Position numbers and translations under genes: made by a program
Shown: positions 49,665-61,616 of the stretch, piece by piece
Layout of the letters: every line of letters starts with the position of its first letter
How positions within the stretch are numbered: position 1 is the stretch's first letter
Notes under the pieces: generated by a model
What the model saw: the letters and a program-made list of their open reading frames with translations, nothing else
Told to the model about the DNA's origin: nothing
The model's database searches: none
Assembly: GCA_003508835.1 (NCBI GenBank)
Contig: PUFA01000062.1
Location: forward strand, 496,001-560,000
Length of the DNA: 64,000 nucleotides
Direction of reading: 5' to 3'
Origin: Eonycteris spelaea
Taxonomy: Eukaryota; Chordata; Mammalia; Chiroptera; Pteropodidae

Positions 49665-51448
49665 AAAGCATGTATTTCCCTCTGAGGACTACTACATAAC
49701 AAAAATCGCTTAATTTTTTAAATTGTCCTACATTATACATGTATATTCTTAATAACCAAAATAATTACAGCATCTTACTGGAAGCTTAATAGACTATCAG
49801 ATAATGACTTAAACACAAGTTGCCCTTCCCTATTTTCACCTCCCACTAAACACAGATTTTCATATTTCTAATAAATAAGTTAAACAGAACCAGTAAAGCT
49901 TTGGAGGAGATCACCAGCTCTGAAAGCTGAGCATCTGTCTTCCTCTTGACAGCAGGTTCTGGCCTGTGATCGAAGAGCTGAATCAAATTACTATTCAGAA
50001 GCAGAACTTCACTGGTATTAATGCTTTGAATTTGCTTGTCAACAACAGATTTTTTTTTCAATAACTAATTTAGTATCAATCTTATATAATATGTTCCCAA
50101 ACTATCAACTATACCATTGCTGACTAAAATTTCCTACAATAGAATTTACTCATTATTTTCAAGTCATAATCTTCTATTACAAGGTATATTGCTGTCTGAT
50201 CAAAAAGACTAGTTAATTCTTAGCATTATAATGTAAGTTATTACTGTAAAAGAAGAGTTAGTTAAATAAAAATGACAGGAAGGATTCAAAAATGTAAAAA
50301 TAATTTAAGCAATTCTTTGGTGCATTCTGTGAGATAAGAAGAATTCCTAATTCGTATGATGCAGGAGGAATCACAAGATAATAAAAATCCAACACAGAGA
50401 GTCCAAAACTCTAAATTACTTTTGTCTCTCATCAGTTCCAATTGTCAATTAGCTGGAAAAAAAAAAAAAAAAAAAGGACTTACATGACCACACAGATGAA
50501 GACAAGGTTGAGGGCATCAGGTAAAACATAAGTTTCAGACTCATATCAGCTAATCTCATGGATACCAAATGTCGGCCTATTCCAGAATTCAGAAAGTCAT
50601 ATCACTCCATCCAGGGGAGAGATCTCTTTTACTTTTTTAAACATGTTTAAAAAAATAAATAAAAAGTCTTCAGTCCTCTCTGATTGTTCCTATCCAGGTC
50701 ACTTCCTCATCACTAAATCAGTCACACAGATTAGGTGATTCTCAGCTACTTGACACAAGACCTGAATGTTGCTCACATGGTTGCTGCGCAGTTTGGGAGA
50801 CCTTGTGTGGGTGGTGCAGAGACGATAAAATGTACGTGCTCTTAAACACCTTCGCATCTCTGCTCAAGATTAAACACAGAGTACTCAGTAAAATCATTTT
50901 TAATACATATTTTATTGATAAAATAAAATGTGGAATATTTGAAACATTTCTATTTCTGTTTTTTTTTTCTTTTATATTTTCTTTGCACATTTAACATAAA
51001 AAATGCCTTATTAAGTATAGAAGTGTCCTGAAATTAATCTTAGCTTTCCGGAACATGTTATAGTGCATTGGTACCTTATAATGTGCATTAGTTACACAAT
51101 AATTTGGTTTAATAATAAATAATAAAGTGTATGTATGTGTGTGAGTGTTGGGTATAGTGGGCTGTACTTGATCTCTTGGAAGTAACTTTGGTTTTATTTT
51201 ATCAATTATAAAATTAAAGTAACTTTACTGAATTCTTTAATTTTGAGCAGAAATTTAAAGAATTTCCTATATTGATATTAGGATATAATCCTTTTATTTT
51301 TATGTTTTATATCTATCCTTTTATAGTTGTCTACCACCTCGATACACAAAATATCATAAACCTTTTATATCTATTATTTAATTTAAAACACTCAAGAATT
51401 TTAATATGCCATATCAAGGCTATTGTAAAAATATATTCTGAATTCAAC
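49665..51448. other. Unrecognised non-coding; A19 near 50458-50476
   Basis: A minus-strand ORF at 49846-50061 has a mixed composition and CpG, but no recognisable domain. The rest is AT-rich. Confidence 0.4.
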
Positions 51449-51449
51449 A

Positions 51450-52030
51450 ATTTCTCTGCCCATCCTGTTATGACCCTAATCCAAGCAGTTATAACCTTCA
51501 CCTAGACTCCCTCCATAACCCTGTGTGGGTCAGCTGCTAAAATGCTCAACCCTCTGGAGCCCATAATCTCCTCAGCACCTTAAGACTCCTCAACAAATTA
51601 CCAAGGCTTCCTATATCATTTAGAATAAAATTTTAATTATTTATCATGAATGAGGGTTCATAAAATTTAATAATAACTAGTCCATAATATCACTCTTGTT
51701 TTGCTTGTTTAGCCCAAATTTAGCATCTTTCTTTCTTTTTTCTTTGCGGCTTTTTCTGGCTCACATTTACTCCTAGGACTCTCTGACATTTCATCCTAGT
51801 TTCTATTCAAATGTTATCTCTCAGAAAGGCCTTATCCAACTACTCTAAAATGCCCCCCACTAGTCTTAATCCCTTTATTTTTCTTGAGAGTATTGCATGT
51901 CGAACTTGTATCCCATATTTACTTAAATATATTGTAATTTTCTCTCTTCCTCTAAAATGCAACTTTATAAGGGGAAGGATTTGCCTCCTTTGTCCATTGC
52001 TTTATCTTTCAGTTGCTAAAAGCATTGCTA
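51450..52030 (+). repeat. L2 LINE 3' portion (sense)
   Basis: 'gacattcatcctag...attcaaatgttatctctcagaaaggccttatccaactactctaaaatgcccccc' matches 'ctcaaatgtcacctcctcagagaggccttccctgaccaccc'. It is followed by 'ttgagagtattgcatgtcgaacttg' and 'aggggaaggatttgcctcctttgtccattgc', all in L2 order. An apparent 124-codon ORF at 51811-52185 is just this relic plus the microsatellite. Confidence 0.8.
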
Positions 52031-52031
52031 G

Positions 52032-52102
52032 TGTTTTTGTGTATATGTGTGTGAGCATATGTATGTGTGTGTGTATACATGTATACATACATACATATAC
52101 AT
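52032..52102 (+). repeat. (TG)n/(CATA)n-rich simple repeat
   Basis: 'gtatgtgtgtgtgtatacatgtatacatacatacatatac' and flanking TG units. Confidence 0.9.
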
Positions 52103-52139
52103 TTGCTCTTATTTTAGGAGACTGTACGGTAGCAGCCAT

Positions 52140-52340
52140 CAGTCCTGCCACATACAGATTGTATGATTCTGGACAATGTTTATGAAAAGGCCAAAAGAGT
52201 CATCTTATATGAACCATTCAACTGAATGTGTTTATCCACAAAAGAGGGATTAAAATACCCTCTTCCTAAACTTAATTATAAGAATTAAATGAGAGGGATT
52301 ACAATATTGTCCTGCTAAACTTGATTATAAGGATTAAAAG
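52140..52340 (+). repeat. MIR SINE with internal 49-bp tandem duplication
   Basis: 'gtgtttatccacaaaagagggattaaaataccctcttcctaaac...aagaattaaatgag' fits the MIR core and 3' part. The block 52243-52291 is then repeated at 52292-52340 with about 10 substitutions. Confidence 0.6.
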
Positions 52341-52344
52341 AGAT

Positions 52345-53800
52345 AGAACAGAGCTTTTCCCATTTCCTAGAAATTACATGGAAAGTCATCAAATAATGAC
52401 TTTCCTGTCTTTTTCCTTCGCGGTTGACTAGAAACCTCATTAGCATCAGAAGTCACATTTTCTTTTCTTTTTTTCCCTTTTCTTTTTTCTCCCAGAATAA
52501 TTATCTCAGGGTTTGAATTGATATTTAATAATCTTGAGTTACTAGAAAGAGTTTCAAACTTTACAGGGACTGAAACATCCAAAGTAAACAGCATTGCTGC
52601 TAATTACACATCATAAATTAGCACTTGGGAAGTCTGTTTTCTTATCTCAAGGCACATGTTTTGACGCTTCTTTCCAAGTGACTGCCTCTTAGGTGTTCAA
52701 TGAAAAAGGACCTGAAATTAGTGCCGAGTCCCTCGAAACAAAATCAGCAGAATGTATTTACTGAAAAATGCACTTCGCACATGTTTCAAGTTTACGTGCA
52801 TGTACAGCTCAACCACTTGTTTAGCCCGAAACGTTAATGGGATCTTAAAATAATTATAGCACAAAATCAAATCTCAGATAATGAACAAGGTGTTAAGTTT
52901 ACTCTAGGGCTATGACTATTTCATTTTCCAGTTAAAAAGTCTGTAACAGCTCCATTAATGATCACATTTTATCTCTGGCCGATGCTCTGAAAACTTTTCC
53001 TTTAGTTTAAAAGGCATGTCCTATGACATTTTTGTTTGTATTATATATATATAGAGAGAATATTCTTGAATGTATTCCTCACAATAAATTACATCATTAA
53101 GTTATATTAATACTTGCCAGTATTCTCTATATCATTACATCTTTGTATAGTGACTAAAAATTTTCAAAACAAATTTATAATATTAACCTTATTTTTAACT
53201 TCCAACAAACAACTCACCAAGCATAAAGGGACTGTTATCCTTATTGTGCAATGAGAAAACAAATCTGAAGAAGACTTCAATGTTATGGTGTGAGCTGTAA
53301 ATCCAAGACCAGAACACAGGTTCATTGTCCTTCTCCAGTTCCTTTATACTGTGCAAACTGTATTCTACTGCATGGCAGGCTAAAGAGATGGGGGCTGTTT
53401 TACGAAGTAAAAAATGGTGGTAACAGTTTCAGGAATAAATCTAGACGTCTTATGGAAACTGATGGAAAATATGGGGGGGATCACAAGGAGATTTCCAGAG
53501 AGTGCCATTGGCAGCTCTCGTTAGCTGTGAGGATTTGAGAGAGGAGACGATGAAATGTAAAGACTTTCCAGGAGCAAGAAGATTACAGAGGCATACCCTT
53601 CACCCCCAAGGCGGTGGTGGAGACATCGCTGACGGGGTTGTCCGATCTTAAGCTCTAGGAGCTCTGCGTCTCTCTTTTCTCGTGTAAGGAAATCACAGTA
53701 TGCTTCCCAGTAGTCAAGATAAAGCAACAGAGCTCACATTCACTGCTTTAAGGAAGATACCTTTTTGATCAATACAGAGGAAGATACAAATGATATCTCC
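52345..53800. other. Unique sequence; possible conserved block 52630-53020
   Basis: 52630-53020 retains CpGs and TAAT-type motifs ('gctccattaatgatcacatttta', 'cccgaaacgttaatggg', 'ttacgtgcatg') and matches no repeat. 53290-53730 is GC-richer than its surroundings, with several CpGs, and is also unassigned. Confidence 0.4.
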
Positions 53801-53807
53801 TTGCTCA

Positions 53808-53905
53808 CTAGATTGTGAGTTCTTTGAAAAGTTCTATGAATATTTGTTTCACATGGAACTGTTACATAGTAGGCATTGAACAAATACTGGTTGAATGCAT
53901 GAAGG
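53808..53905 (+). repeat. L2 LINE 3' end (sense)
   Basis: 'actagattgtgagttctttgaaaag', 'gttacatagtaggcattgaacaaatactggttgaatgcatgaa' is a clear L2 terminus. Confidence 0.85.
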
Positions 53906-54639
53906 TTATGACAAGTTCAAATAAAAAGATGATGGAAAGGAGAAGCTGAAGACGGAGCAGAGAAACCTCTGATTTCCCAATTCTGTTCTCCAATTAAATA
54001 TAAAAGATGACTCATGACTTGCTAAAAGCCTATAACACTATTTTCTTTTGCATGATATATCTATAAAATGAGATTATCTGAATTATATACATATAAATAA
54101 CTTATCTACAGTCCCACTGCATAGAGTTTTCTTATATTTTTCATATTTCTGAGCCATGACTTCCTTACAAGTTTGTGAGAAGCCCATTGTATTTTTCTAA
54201 CCTCCACAAGCATGCAGTATTCTGAACAGCAAGGACAAATACAATTCTAAAAACTATGTGAGAATCAAACAATTTTATAGTGTTGCTCTAATTAAGCCTT
54301 TATTTTAAGCTCTCTGCAGTAGAAAAGGTTCCAATTAAATTTCATTTATGATCAAGTCAATTCATTTCAACTAAAGGAGTTTCTTTCATCTTATTTTGAG
54401 AGATCAGCAAAACACGTTCCCAGTATTCATTCTAATATGGCAACTCTAGAATGAAAAGTGCCTTAACCAATCGTTTTGAATCCCATATGGTAATATTTCA
54501 CATTCTCTTCTCTTCATAAATAACGTGAAAAGTATAGTAAACATTAGTTAGTTAGGCAGACATGAGCATGGGGAACAAAGGAACGAGGGCCCAGCCCAGA
54601 GAGAGAAAATAGATCTATTAAACAATAATGAATAGCAGC
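53906..54639. other. Unrecognised non-coding
   Basis: No gene, RNA or named repeat seen. Confidence 0.45.
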
Positions 54640-54870
54640 AAACATTTTGGACTGTCAGGTTATAGAGACTTGTGTTCAAATCCAGGCTCTGGATCTTCCT
54701 ACGTGTGTGACCTTGGGCTAGTGATTTAATCCCTCTCAACTTCATTGCTCCATTGGTAAAATGAGTATAATAACAGAATCTACCTGACAAGGTTTGGTAA
54801 AGATTAATTAAGTTAATTATTTTAGAGTAGTACTGGACCCAGCTGAAGTACTTAATAATCAGTGTCTATT
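54640..54870 (+). repeat. MIR SINE, near full length (sense)
   Basis: 'ggactgtcaggttatagagacttgtgttcaaatccaggctctgg', 'tgtgtgaccttgggctagtgatttaatccctctc', 'ccattggtaaaatgagtataataa', 'agtagtactggacccagctgaagtacttaataa' cover MIR end to end. Confidence 0.92.
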
Positions 54871-55770
54871 AGTTTCTTTCAAATGATATAAAGATCTAAA
54901 GAAGAAAAAGAACCCCACAAACTCTCTAATTCACCTCAAAAGAAACAAAAGTCATTGTAAATTATTTTTTGTGACAAGAAAGGCATCATCAATCATATAA
55001 AATCACTAAACTGTATAATAGATAAAATAGAGATAGTTAAACCCACTTCAATTTAAATGTCTATCCACCTTAGATCATTTCCAGTGCAATGTTCCTTTCA
55101 CTTCCAGACATTAAATGTGTTCATTTACACAAGCAGTGTTTTCTCAGAGATCTTATGAATGAGCACAAATTCTGAAGGCAAAGTCTTGTTATATTTGGTT
55201 ATTTTGCAGTCATATAAAAAAAATGGTCTTAGTAGAAAAGTTAAGTTATATATACAACAAACTGTACCTGACTTGCAGAAAACATTATGAAGATACTTAT
55301 ATTAAAACAAATATAGTAACCCTTTAGAGATATTTTTCAAGTGTATGCACACAGGCACATATTTACAAACCATTAAATCTTTAGCAGTGTATATTGGATC
55401 TGCAAGCTATGTTTTGTAATAAAAGAATTGGTTGGGGAATTAGTATCTTCCTGATGCCAGGTTGCACTTTTTTTGTGATTTCTGTTGTATGATTTTTCCT
55501 CTTGCAACACAATGACCCAGGATACACATCGACTATATATAACTGAAACAAATTTATATGAAATAATCCAACAACAGATGCATTGTTATTTATTTCCTCA
55601 ATGCTAGTCTATTTTTTACAAATGTAGTCTGTGACCCACTAAATGATTTTTTAAACTAATAATGTTTATCATATATTAATAATGCTGAGGTCTAGATGTG
55701 GCAGTGTATTTAAAAAGCTCTCGACGATGAGGCGTGTCTACTCCTCTGAATCCCTTCTTGGAATCAGAGG
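54871..55770. other. Unrecognised AT-rich non-coding
   Basis: No gene, RNA or named repeat seen. Confidence 0.45.
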
Positions 55771-55771
55771 A

Positions 55772-55862
55772 TATTCACTCGTTTACTCATTAATACACAT
55801 TTACTGGACACCACTAGGTGCTCAGGTCTAGAAGTATTGGATACAGCATCGAATAAAATGCA
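55772..55862 (-). repeat. L2 LINE 3' end (antisense)
   Basis: 'attcactcgtttactcattaatacacatttactggacaccactaggtgctcaggtctagaag' then 'ggatacagcatcgaataaaa' is antisense L2. Confidence 0.8.
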
Positions 55863-56570
55863 TATTTTCTCAAAGAGGATTCCCTTGTGTAGCGATGGTA
55901 TCTTTCCCACTTTCTTCATTAAGAACCCAATACCAGTGTTATTTGCCAATTATATCTCAAGAAACCTGTAAAAAGAGGAAAAAGCAATATAAAGTACGAA
56001 AAAATCTAAGAACAGTAAAAAACTAATATCAGACTAAAATGATTCAGGTCTTAGGAAGGAAATGGTGAAGAATATAAACTCTTTGTAAACATATTCTAAC
56101 GTAAAGAAAGAGGAATGAGAGCTTGAATTTTCTCTTCTGGAAGAAATTAAGGTAGAATATAGCTCATGATTGAAAAGAAGGGTGTGTCAAGCACCCAATA
56201 TGTCTCAACTCATGAAATCAGGAACCTTTAGTAGGCAGGTGAACTGTCCAGTTATTTCTTTCATTTCCTTAGCTGATCCCTGAATTGGTTTTATGTCGAT
56301 CCAATCATTTCTCAAAAATTGTCAATTTTTGCATATGTAGCATACTAGTATGCAAATAATATGAATATTAACAAGCATTAGAATTGCATTTGATTATAAA
56401 CTATGACTCTGAAAAATGTTGCATTAATCTGCCATTCATATCATGTAATCCTTTCTTCACAACTTTAACAGTTTGGAGGGAGCAATGCTAAGCACCTTGG
56501 TATGTGCTTTAATATGTAACCTTATTGGTTAACATAAATCATATTATAAGAATAATGACAGAACATATCA
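55863..56570. other. Unrecognised AT-rich non-coding
   Basis: No gene, RNA or named repeat seen. Confidence 0.45.
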
Positions 56571-56574
56571 AAAG

Positions 56575-56705
56575 TATTCCTACTATTACTACTTTCATTA
56601 CTACTACCACTGTTAGTATTACTACTACAATTTATTGAGGTCCTATTATATGCCAGCAACTGAAATGTGCAATTTACATAAAGTATAATCTGATTTTTAG
56701 ACAAA
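56575..56705 (-). repeat. (ACT)n-like tract and MIR 3' end (antisense)
   Basis: Degenerate ACT/ACC repeats at 56580-56630 are followed by 'tttattgaggtcctattatatgccagcaactg' and 'caatttacataaagtataatctg', the antisense MIR terminus. Confidence 0.55.
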
Positions 56706-57950
56706 TCACAAAGATTAATCAGTAAGTTGTAGAATAACTACTATATAGGTGACAATAATGGAAAATGAAGAACATTTTTTTAAATCAAAAAATGACACAA
56801 ACTGTATCATTTTAAGTTACATGATGTCATCCATGTCATTTAAATTATAAAGATTCATACTGATTATCAATGTGGCTTAATCACTGTAGAGGCCAAAAAA
56901 ATAATAACATTAAATAGTGATGTTTTTGTTAATGTTATAAAACATTTTATAGTTCATTTATGCCCTCTTAATATAGATAAACATGTCTTTAATTTAATAT
57001 TCTATTGTAAAATAGGGAAAATGGCCTGTTTTCCTTATTAGAGAAATTAGAGAAGCATTGTATAATTCTGTATTATTACTGAGTTTTATTTTATTCATTT
57101 TTAACACTGTTTTTATTCAATTTTATCTGTTGCATGAATCATACTGTTTTACATAGTGCATAGTCTGAAATAAAATTAGAGGTGATGTCTATTTTTTTCC
57201 TCATCTCAAAATATTCATGTTTGCTATCTTTTAATAAAAAACAATTTAGTAAAATTCTTTTCCTTTTTAGCTACTGATTATAATCTAAAAGAAAATAGAA
57301 AAGTGAATGCAAAAATTCTGCTTTGTTAGTATTTCACCCGTCATTTCAATTGCTAAATTCAATTACCAAGGAAAATGAGTCTATGTAAGCTTAAATAATA
57401 ATAAAAAAAAACATGGTTTTCTCTTGGGATCACAACTATTACAAAAACTATTAAAATACAGGAAAATATAGATAGCCCTATATGTGCTTGTTACTAGTCG
57501 TTTTATAAATATATATTGGATACTGTTCTAAAGTAAGACTTGAAAAATTTGTTATACATTGCTATTTCTTTTAAACACATGAATGTATCTATCTTTATAT
57601 TCCCTGTTGATTCAATACTCAATTTCTTCTTTCTTTATTCCCAGAGAACACAGATGCTACTTTGTCTCATGTATTTTTTGTTAGAGCTTTTCAGCACAAG
57701 AATGAACTTGCCAAGAGGCAAGACAAGAGGGTGTGGATATTTATAACAATTCATTAATTCTTCAACTTTGATTAAGTACCAGAATCATTACTGTAATAAG
57801 CATACTACCATCTTTTATTCCATATACTCATCTAAAATAAATTCAGTATGTTTTCCTAAAAATATGTATACTTTAGAAAATTAGAGAATTTTTTAAATGA
57901 CTGAATATACATTTCGGAATAAGTAATAGCAACTACACAATATATGTGTC
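56706..57950. other. Unrecognised AT-rich non-coding
   Basis: No gene, RNA or named repeat seen. Confidence 0.45.
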
Positions 57951-57951
57951 A

Positions 57952-57985
57952 AATGAATGAATGAATGAATGAATGAATGAATGAA
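57952..57985 (+). repeat. (AATG)n microsatellite
   Basis: Eight tandem AATG units, directly upstream of the MLT1 LTR. Confidence 0.95.
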
Positions 57986-58015
57986 GCTTTAAAAAAAATA
58001 TGACCATGTGCTTCT

Positions 58016-58503
58016 GACTGCTGTTGTAACAAAAAAACCACAAACCGCGTGGCTTAAGACAATGCAAATTTACCTTACATTTATGAAATTCTAAAGTTTG
58101 CAATGAGTCGTACTGGGCTAAAATAAAAATGTCAGTACATCTAGATTCTTTCTAGAGTCTATATGGGAGAATCTGTTTCCCTATCTTTTCCAATGTCTAT
58201 AGGCCACCTGTATCCTTTGGATCATGGCTCCATTCCTCAATCTTAAATGACAGATATGAGTCTTTCTCACACTAATTTTTCTGGTTCCCTTTTCCAATTC
58301 CTTCTTCCACCTATAAGGACCCCTGTGATTACATTAGGTCCACTGAGATAATCTACAATAATTTCTTCCTTTTAAGGTCAGTGATTAGCAATATTAATTC
58401 CATCTGCAACTTTAATTTCCTCCTTTGCCATGAAACTTACACATTTACAATTTCCAGAAATTAGGATGCAAAAATATTTGGAGGGAATTGTTCTGCCTAC
58501 CAT
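58016..58503 (-). mobile_element. MLT1-type MaLR LTR (antisense)
   Basis: Antisense MLT1 is followed almost end to end: 'gactgctgttgtaacaaaaaaacc', 'gtggcttaagacaatgcaaattta', 'gggctaaaataaaaatgtcagtac', 'ctataaggacccctgtgattacattaggtccac', 'ttttaaggtcagtgattagcaatattaattccatctgcaac', 'tttgccatgaaacttacacattt', and 'attgttctgcctaccata' at the LTR start. It is a solo LTR with no internal sequence. MaLRs are non-autonomous relatives of ERVL. Confidence 0.92.
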
Positions 58504-58593
58504 ACCAAGATACTTTATAATTAACTTAAAAGGGAGACAGACTATGTAAAGAAGGGTTTTATTGATTATTATAAGAATTTTAGACTGTATCTT

Positions 58594-58733
58594 TTTTAGC
58601 AACTTTTTTATTATTTTTTTTTTTTTTTTTTTTTTTACATCTATAGCACCTAGTCTTCCTAGGTTGTCTCCCATCCAAGTACTAACCAGGCCCAACCTTG
58701 CTTAGCTTCTGAGATCAGATGAGATTGGGCTTG
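58594..58733 (-). mobile_element. 5S rRNA-derived SINE (MEG-RS-like), with target duplication
   Basis: On the minus strand it matches 5S rRNA from about nucleotide 26 to the 3' end: 'cccaatctcatctgatctcagaagctaagcaaggttgggcctggttagtacttggatgggagac' then 'ctaggtgctatagatg'. It thus keeps the 5S box A, intermediate element and box C region. An A23 run (T at 58614-58636) and an A-rich tail follow. The 13-bp duplication 'tagactgtatctt' (58581-58593 and 58734-58746) brackets it exactly, showing insertion by L1 machinery. It diverges from 5S mainly at CpG sites. Fruit bats carry such SINEs (MEG-RS, MEG-RL). A retroposed 5' truncated 5S pseudogene is the alternative. Confidence 0.88.
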
Positions 58734-58929
58734 TAGACTGTATCTTAAATGGAAATAATTAAAGAATTTAAGTAGAAGAAACGTCAATAATTCAATTTGT
58801 GTTTAAAAGATCACTTGTGAGCAGTGTACAGAATTAACAGAAAAAGTTGAGTGGATTTCTTGATGGACTGGATAAGAAGTATGAGAAAAAATTAATAGCA
58901 CACAGATCCTAAAATATTTAAATCAAATT

Positions 58930-59095
58930 AGGGGTTCCAAATTAACTAGCAGCATGACCTTGAAAAATTCTGTCTCAATTCTGTTATAGTTAAATTGAGG
59001 ATAATAGTGGTGCCAAACTCTTAGCTTTCATTTTTCTTGTGGCTCTAATAAAACTAAGGTAATACGTGTGAAAAAACTAAAGTGTTAGGACATGA
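58930..59095 (+). repeat. MIR SINE (sense)
   Basis: 'aactagcagcatgaccttgaaaaattctgtctcaattctg', 'aaattgaggataatagtgg', 'aataaaactaaggtaatacgtgtgaaaaaac' is MIR from its core to near the 3' end. Confidence 0.7.
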
Positions 59096-60860
59096 GTCCC
59101 TAACAATGATATTGGAGGTAGAATTTCCAAGTGACTTAATGTGGACTTAAGATAAATATTTATAATGGCTTCACAGTTTCTGAAAATTGAGAATTTTTTC
59201 AATGGTAAAGACTGGAGTTGGAGCATATGTGGCTAAAGTATCCTAAGCCTTTGCTTTTTATATGATGAACACAAGATACTCGAGAGAAATCCAATTACAA
59301 ATATGAAAAAAAAATTACTCATAACTCTGTTGCTCAAATGCAGGTTTGGAAATGAGGGTAGAATTAATTTGTGTTGCCTTATGCCAATGCTATTTTTCCT
59401 CATACAGAAGATGCTATAGATTATAGTATGCACCGTTATATTCTTTTACTCAGAAAGAAATATAAAAAATCTGCCAATAGAAATATGATATGTGATCAAT
59501 TTACAAATAATTATGTTTTTGGTGTTAAAACATGAAAGAAACTTACAGCTCGGAGTCAATTTAATAGAGTTGACTGTTTTTGACAACTTGTGAGTAGGTT
59601 AAATCATTCAGGTAATCAGTGTAGAGTGAAAAGTGAAGATCTTGGGAAAATATGACACAAGAGTAGAGATTGGAGAATGGGCAAAGAAGAAATAGAAATT
59701 ATGGGTAAAGTCATTTCTTCATTGAAGGTTGGCTATCTGTGGAAGGAGCAGGTAGAGAAAATGGTGTCTTACATTATTCTTTTTCTTTCTTCTATTAAAG
59801 ATGGAACAATAACCACATTTTTAACATTGAAGATTAAGTAAAAGGACCAGGAGAGAGGAATAAGCTGATTATATACAAAATTATGGGGCATAAGAAATTG
59901 AACAATACCATGTAGAAAGGAAGTCACATGAAGCGAAGTAGATGGGTTCCAGGACACATGTGAAGCAATTTCCCCCTGACTTGTAGAGAGTAAATTCTGC
60001 CGCTGGAACAGGAAGAAAGGAGATGGTGGCAGGAGGGTGAGAGAGTTCTACCAGATGGCGTCCACTCTGTGAGTGAAACATGAGGCAAAGTTATCAGCTG
60101 AGAGTAACGGGGCAGAGCTAGAGTTCAGGTGTTCTGCGCAAGAAAACGGCACGAAAATCACTGCAGCAAAGAGTGGAGAGCTAGATTCAATAAGGAAAAA
60201 AGTACTGACATGGACAGGTACAACTGAAAATTCATTGAATGTGGTGATAGCAAACATTTACCCAGGAGGAATATTGTGAACATTAACTGTTTGTTTGGCC
60301 TGGCAACTAGTAGGTGAAGCAGGTATTATTATCATCATGTAACAAATTCCAGATTGTAAAATATTCTTCAGTGGCATCGTTACGTCGATGAAAAAATCAT
60401 AGCTGAGTTTATTTAAGACTGAGATTTAGCAAACAGGAAAAATAGAAGGGATTAGGGAATTTGCCTAAAGGTGAACATGATTCTAGATCATAGAATTCAG
60501 CCTAGGCAAAGAAAAAGCAAAGGCAAAAGTGTACGTGTCACTTTGTCCATGATCATGGATGAATAAAGACCTGGGCTAATAACAGGAATCTGGCTGAAGA
60601 GGTAAACTGTAAGCCATGTGCTAAAATCATAATAAAACATGGAATACGGCAATACTAAAGTTGCACATACAATTAAGCAGCAGGAAATCAAAACTGTAGA
60701 TAGTTTAATAAGAAGTGAGAGGAATAATGGCCGTTGGACAGAAGTGGCTACTATGACAGTCTGACAACATTTAATATCACATGGATTTCAGTGTCCAAGA
60801 GAGGGAAAGGAATTAAACATGCACTTCATGTCTAACCATATATAGCTTCATATCATACCT
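59096..60860. other. Unrecognised; 59700-60290 possibly a decayed ancient LINE
   Basis: The segment 59800-60280 is purine-rich and GC-richer than its surroundings ('atgaggcaaagttatcagctgagagtaacgg'), and overlapping ORFs run on both strands. It has the look of an old antisense LINE, but no family is certain. Confidence 0.35.
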
Positions 60861-61340
60861 TTATTCCGTCAGGCAACAAGTACATTTTATGAATGCTGGT
60901 CAATAAACTAGTGCTAGGAATGCTGTGAAGGATAGAAATGGCAAGTCTCTATCTTCAGTTATCTGCCAAACTAGTGAGAATACCAGGCTGAAAAAAATGG
61001 TCATATCAGCCACAGAGGAGACAGAAGATTTTTATGAGGGCACCTAAAGGAAGATCCTGAGTCATATTGAGATCTGAGGGCACAGTAGATGTCAGCCAAA
61101 CATAGATTTCAGGAATAATATCTTAGGAAGAGGGAACATGTATGTAATGGCCATGAACAGAATAGCTGCAGCACATTATAAAATTAAAAGACATTTTGAT
61201 CAGACTGTTCAGAGAAGGAGGAATGAGTGTTGAAAGATGAGGCCAGTGATTTAGGTAGGGGTCAAATAACATAAAGTATTGCAGGTTTGGTAAGAACTTT
61301 GGCTTTTAAAGTAAAAGCAATAGAGAAGTGAATTATATTG
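60861..61340 (-). repeat. L2 LINE 3' portion (antisense)
   Basis: 'ttattccgtcaggcaacaagtacattttatgaatgctgg', 'gtgctaggaatgctgtgaaggat', then distally 'tttggtaagaactttggcttttaaagtaaaagcaatag' follow antisense L2. Confidence 0.75.
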
Positions 61341-61365
61341 CACATGGAAAATATATTTCCAGTAA

Positions 61366-61389
61366 AAACAAACAAACAAACAAACAAAA
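61366..61389 (+). repeat. (CAAA)n simple repeat
   Basis: Five tandem AAAC units. Confidence 0.93.
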
Positions 61390-61550
61390 GTCACGCTAAC
61401 TGAATTATAGAGAGTAATCTGGGGGCAGGTGATGTTAGAAACACACATGGATACATAGAGAGGTAACAGAGATAAGAGAAGAGGTTGAGGTCTTTGCACC
61501 AAATAAGTGAGTATATGGTGTGAATATATACATGAATATACACATGGGAA

Positions 61551-61554
<4 letters not shown>

Positions 61555-61614
<60 letters not shown>
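61555..61614 (+). repeat. (TC)n microsatellite, about 29-30 units
   Basis: Uninterrupted TC array of about 60 bases. It creates the apparent Ser/Leu and Arg/Glu repeat ORFs on the two strands, which are not genes. Confidence 0.97.

Positions 61615-61616
<2 letters not shown>

Noticed and set aside
51811..52185. Longest ORF of the window (124 codons) as a gene
   Set aside because: It is composed of an L2 relic plus a TG/CA microsatellite; no independent coding signal.
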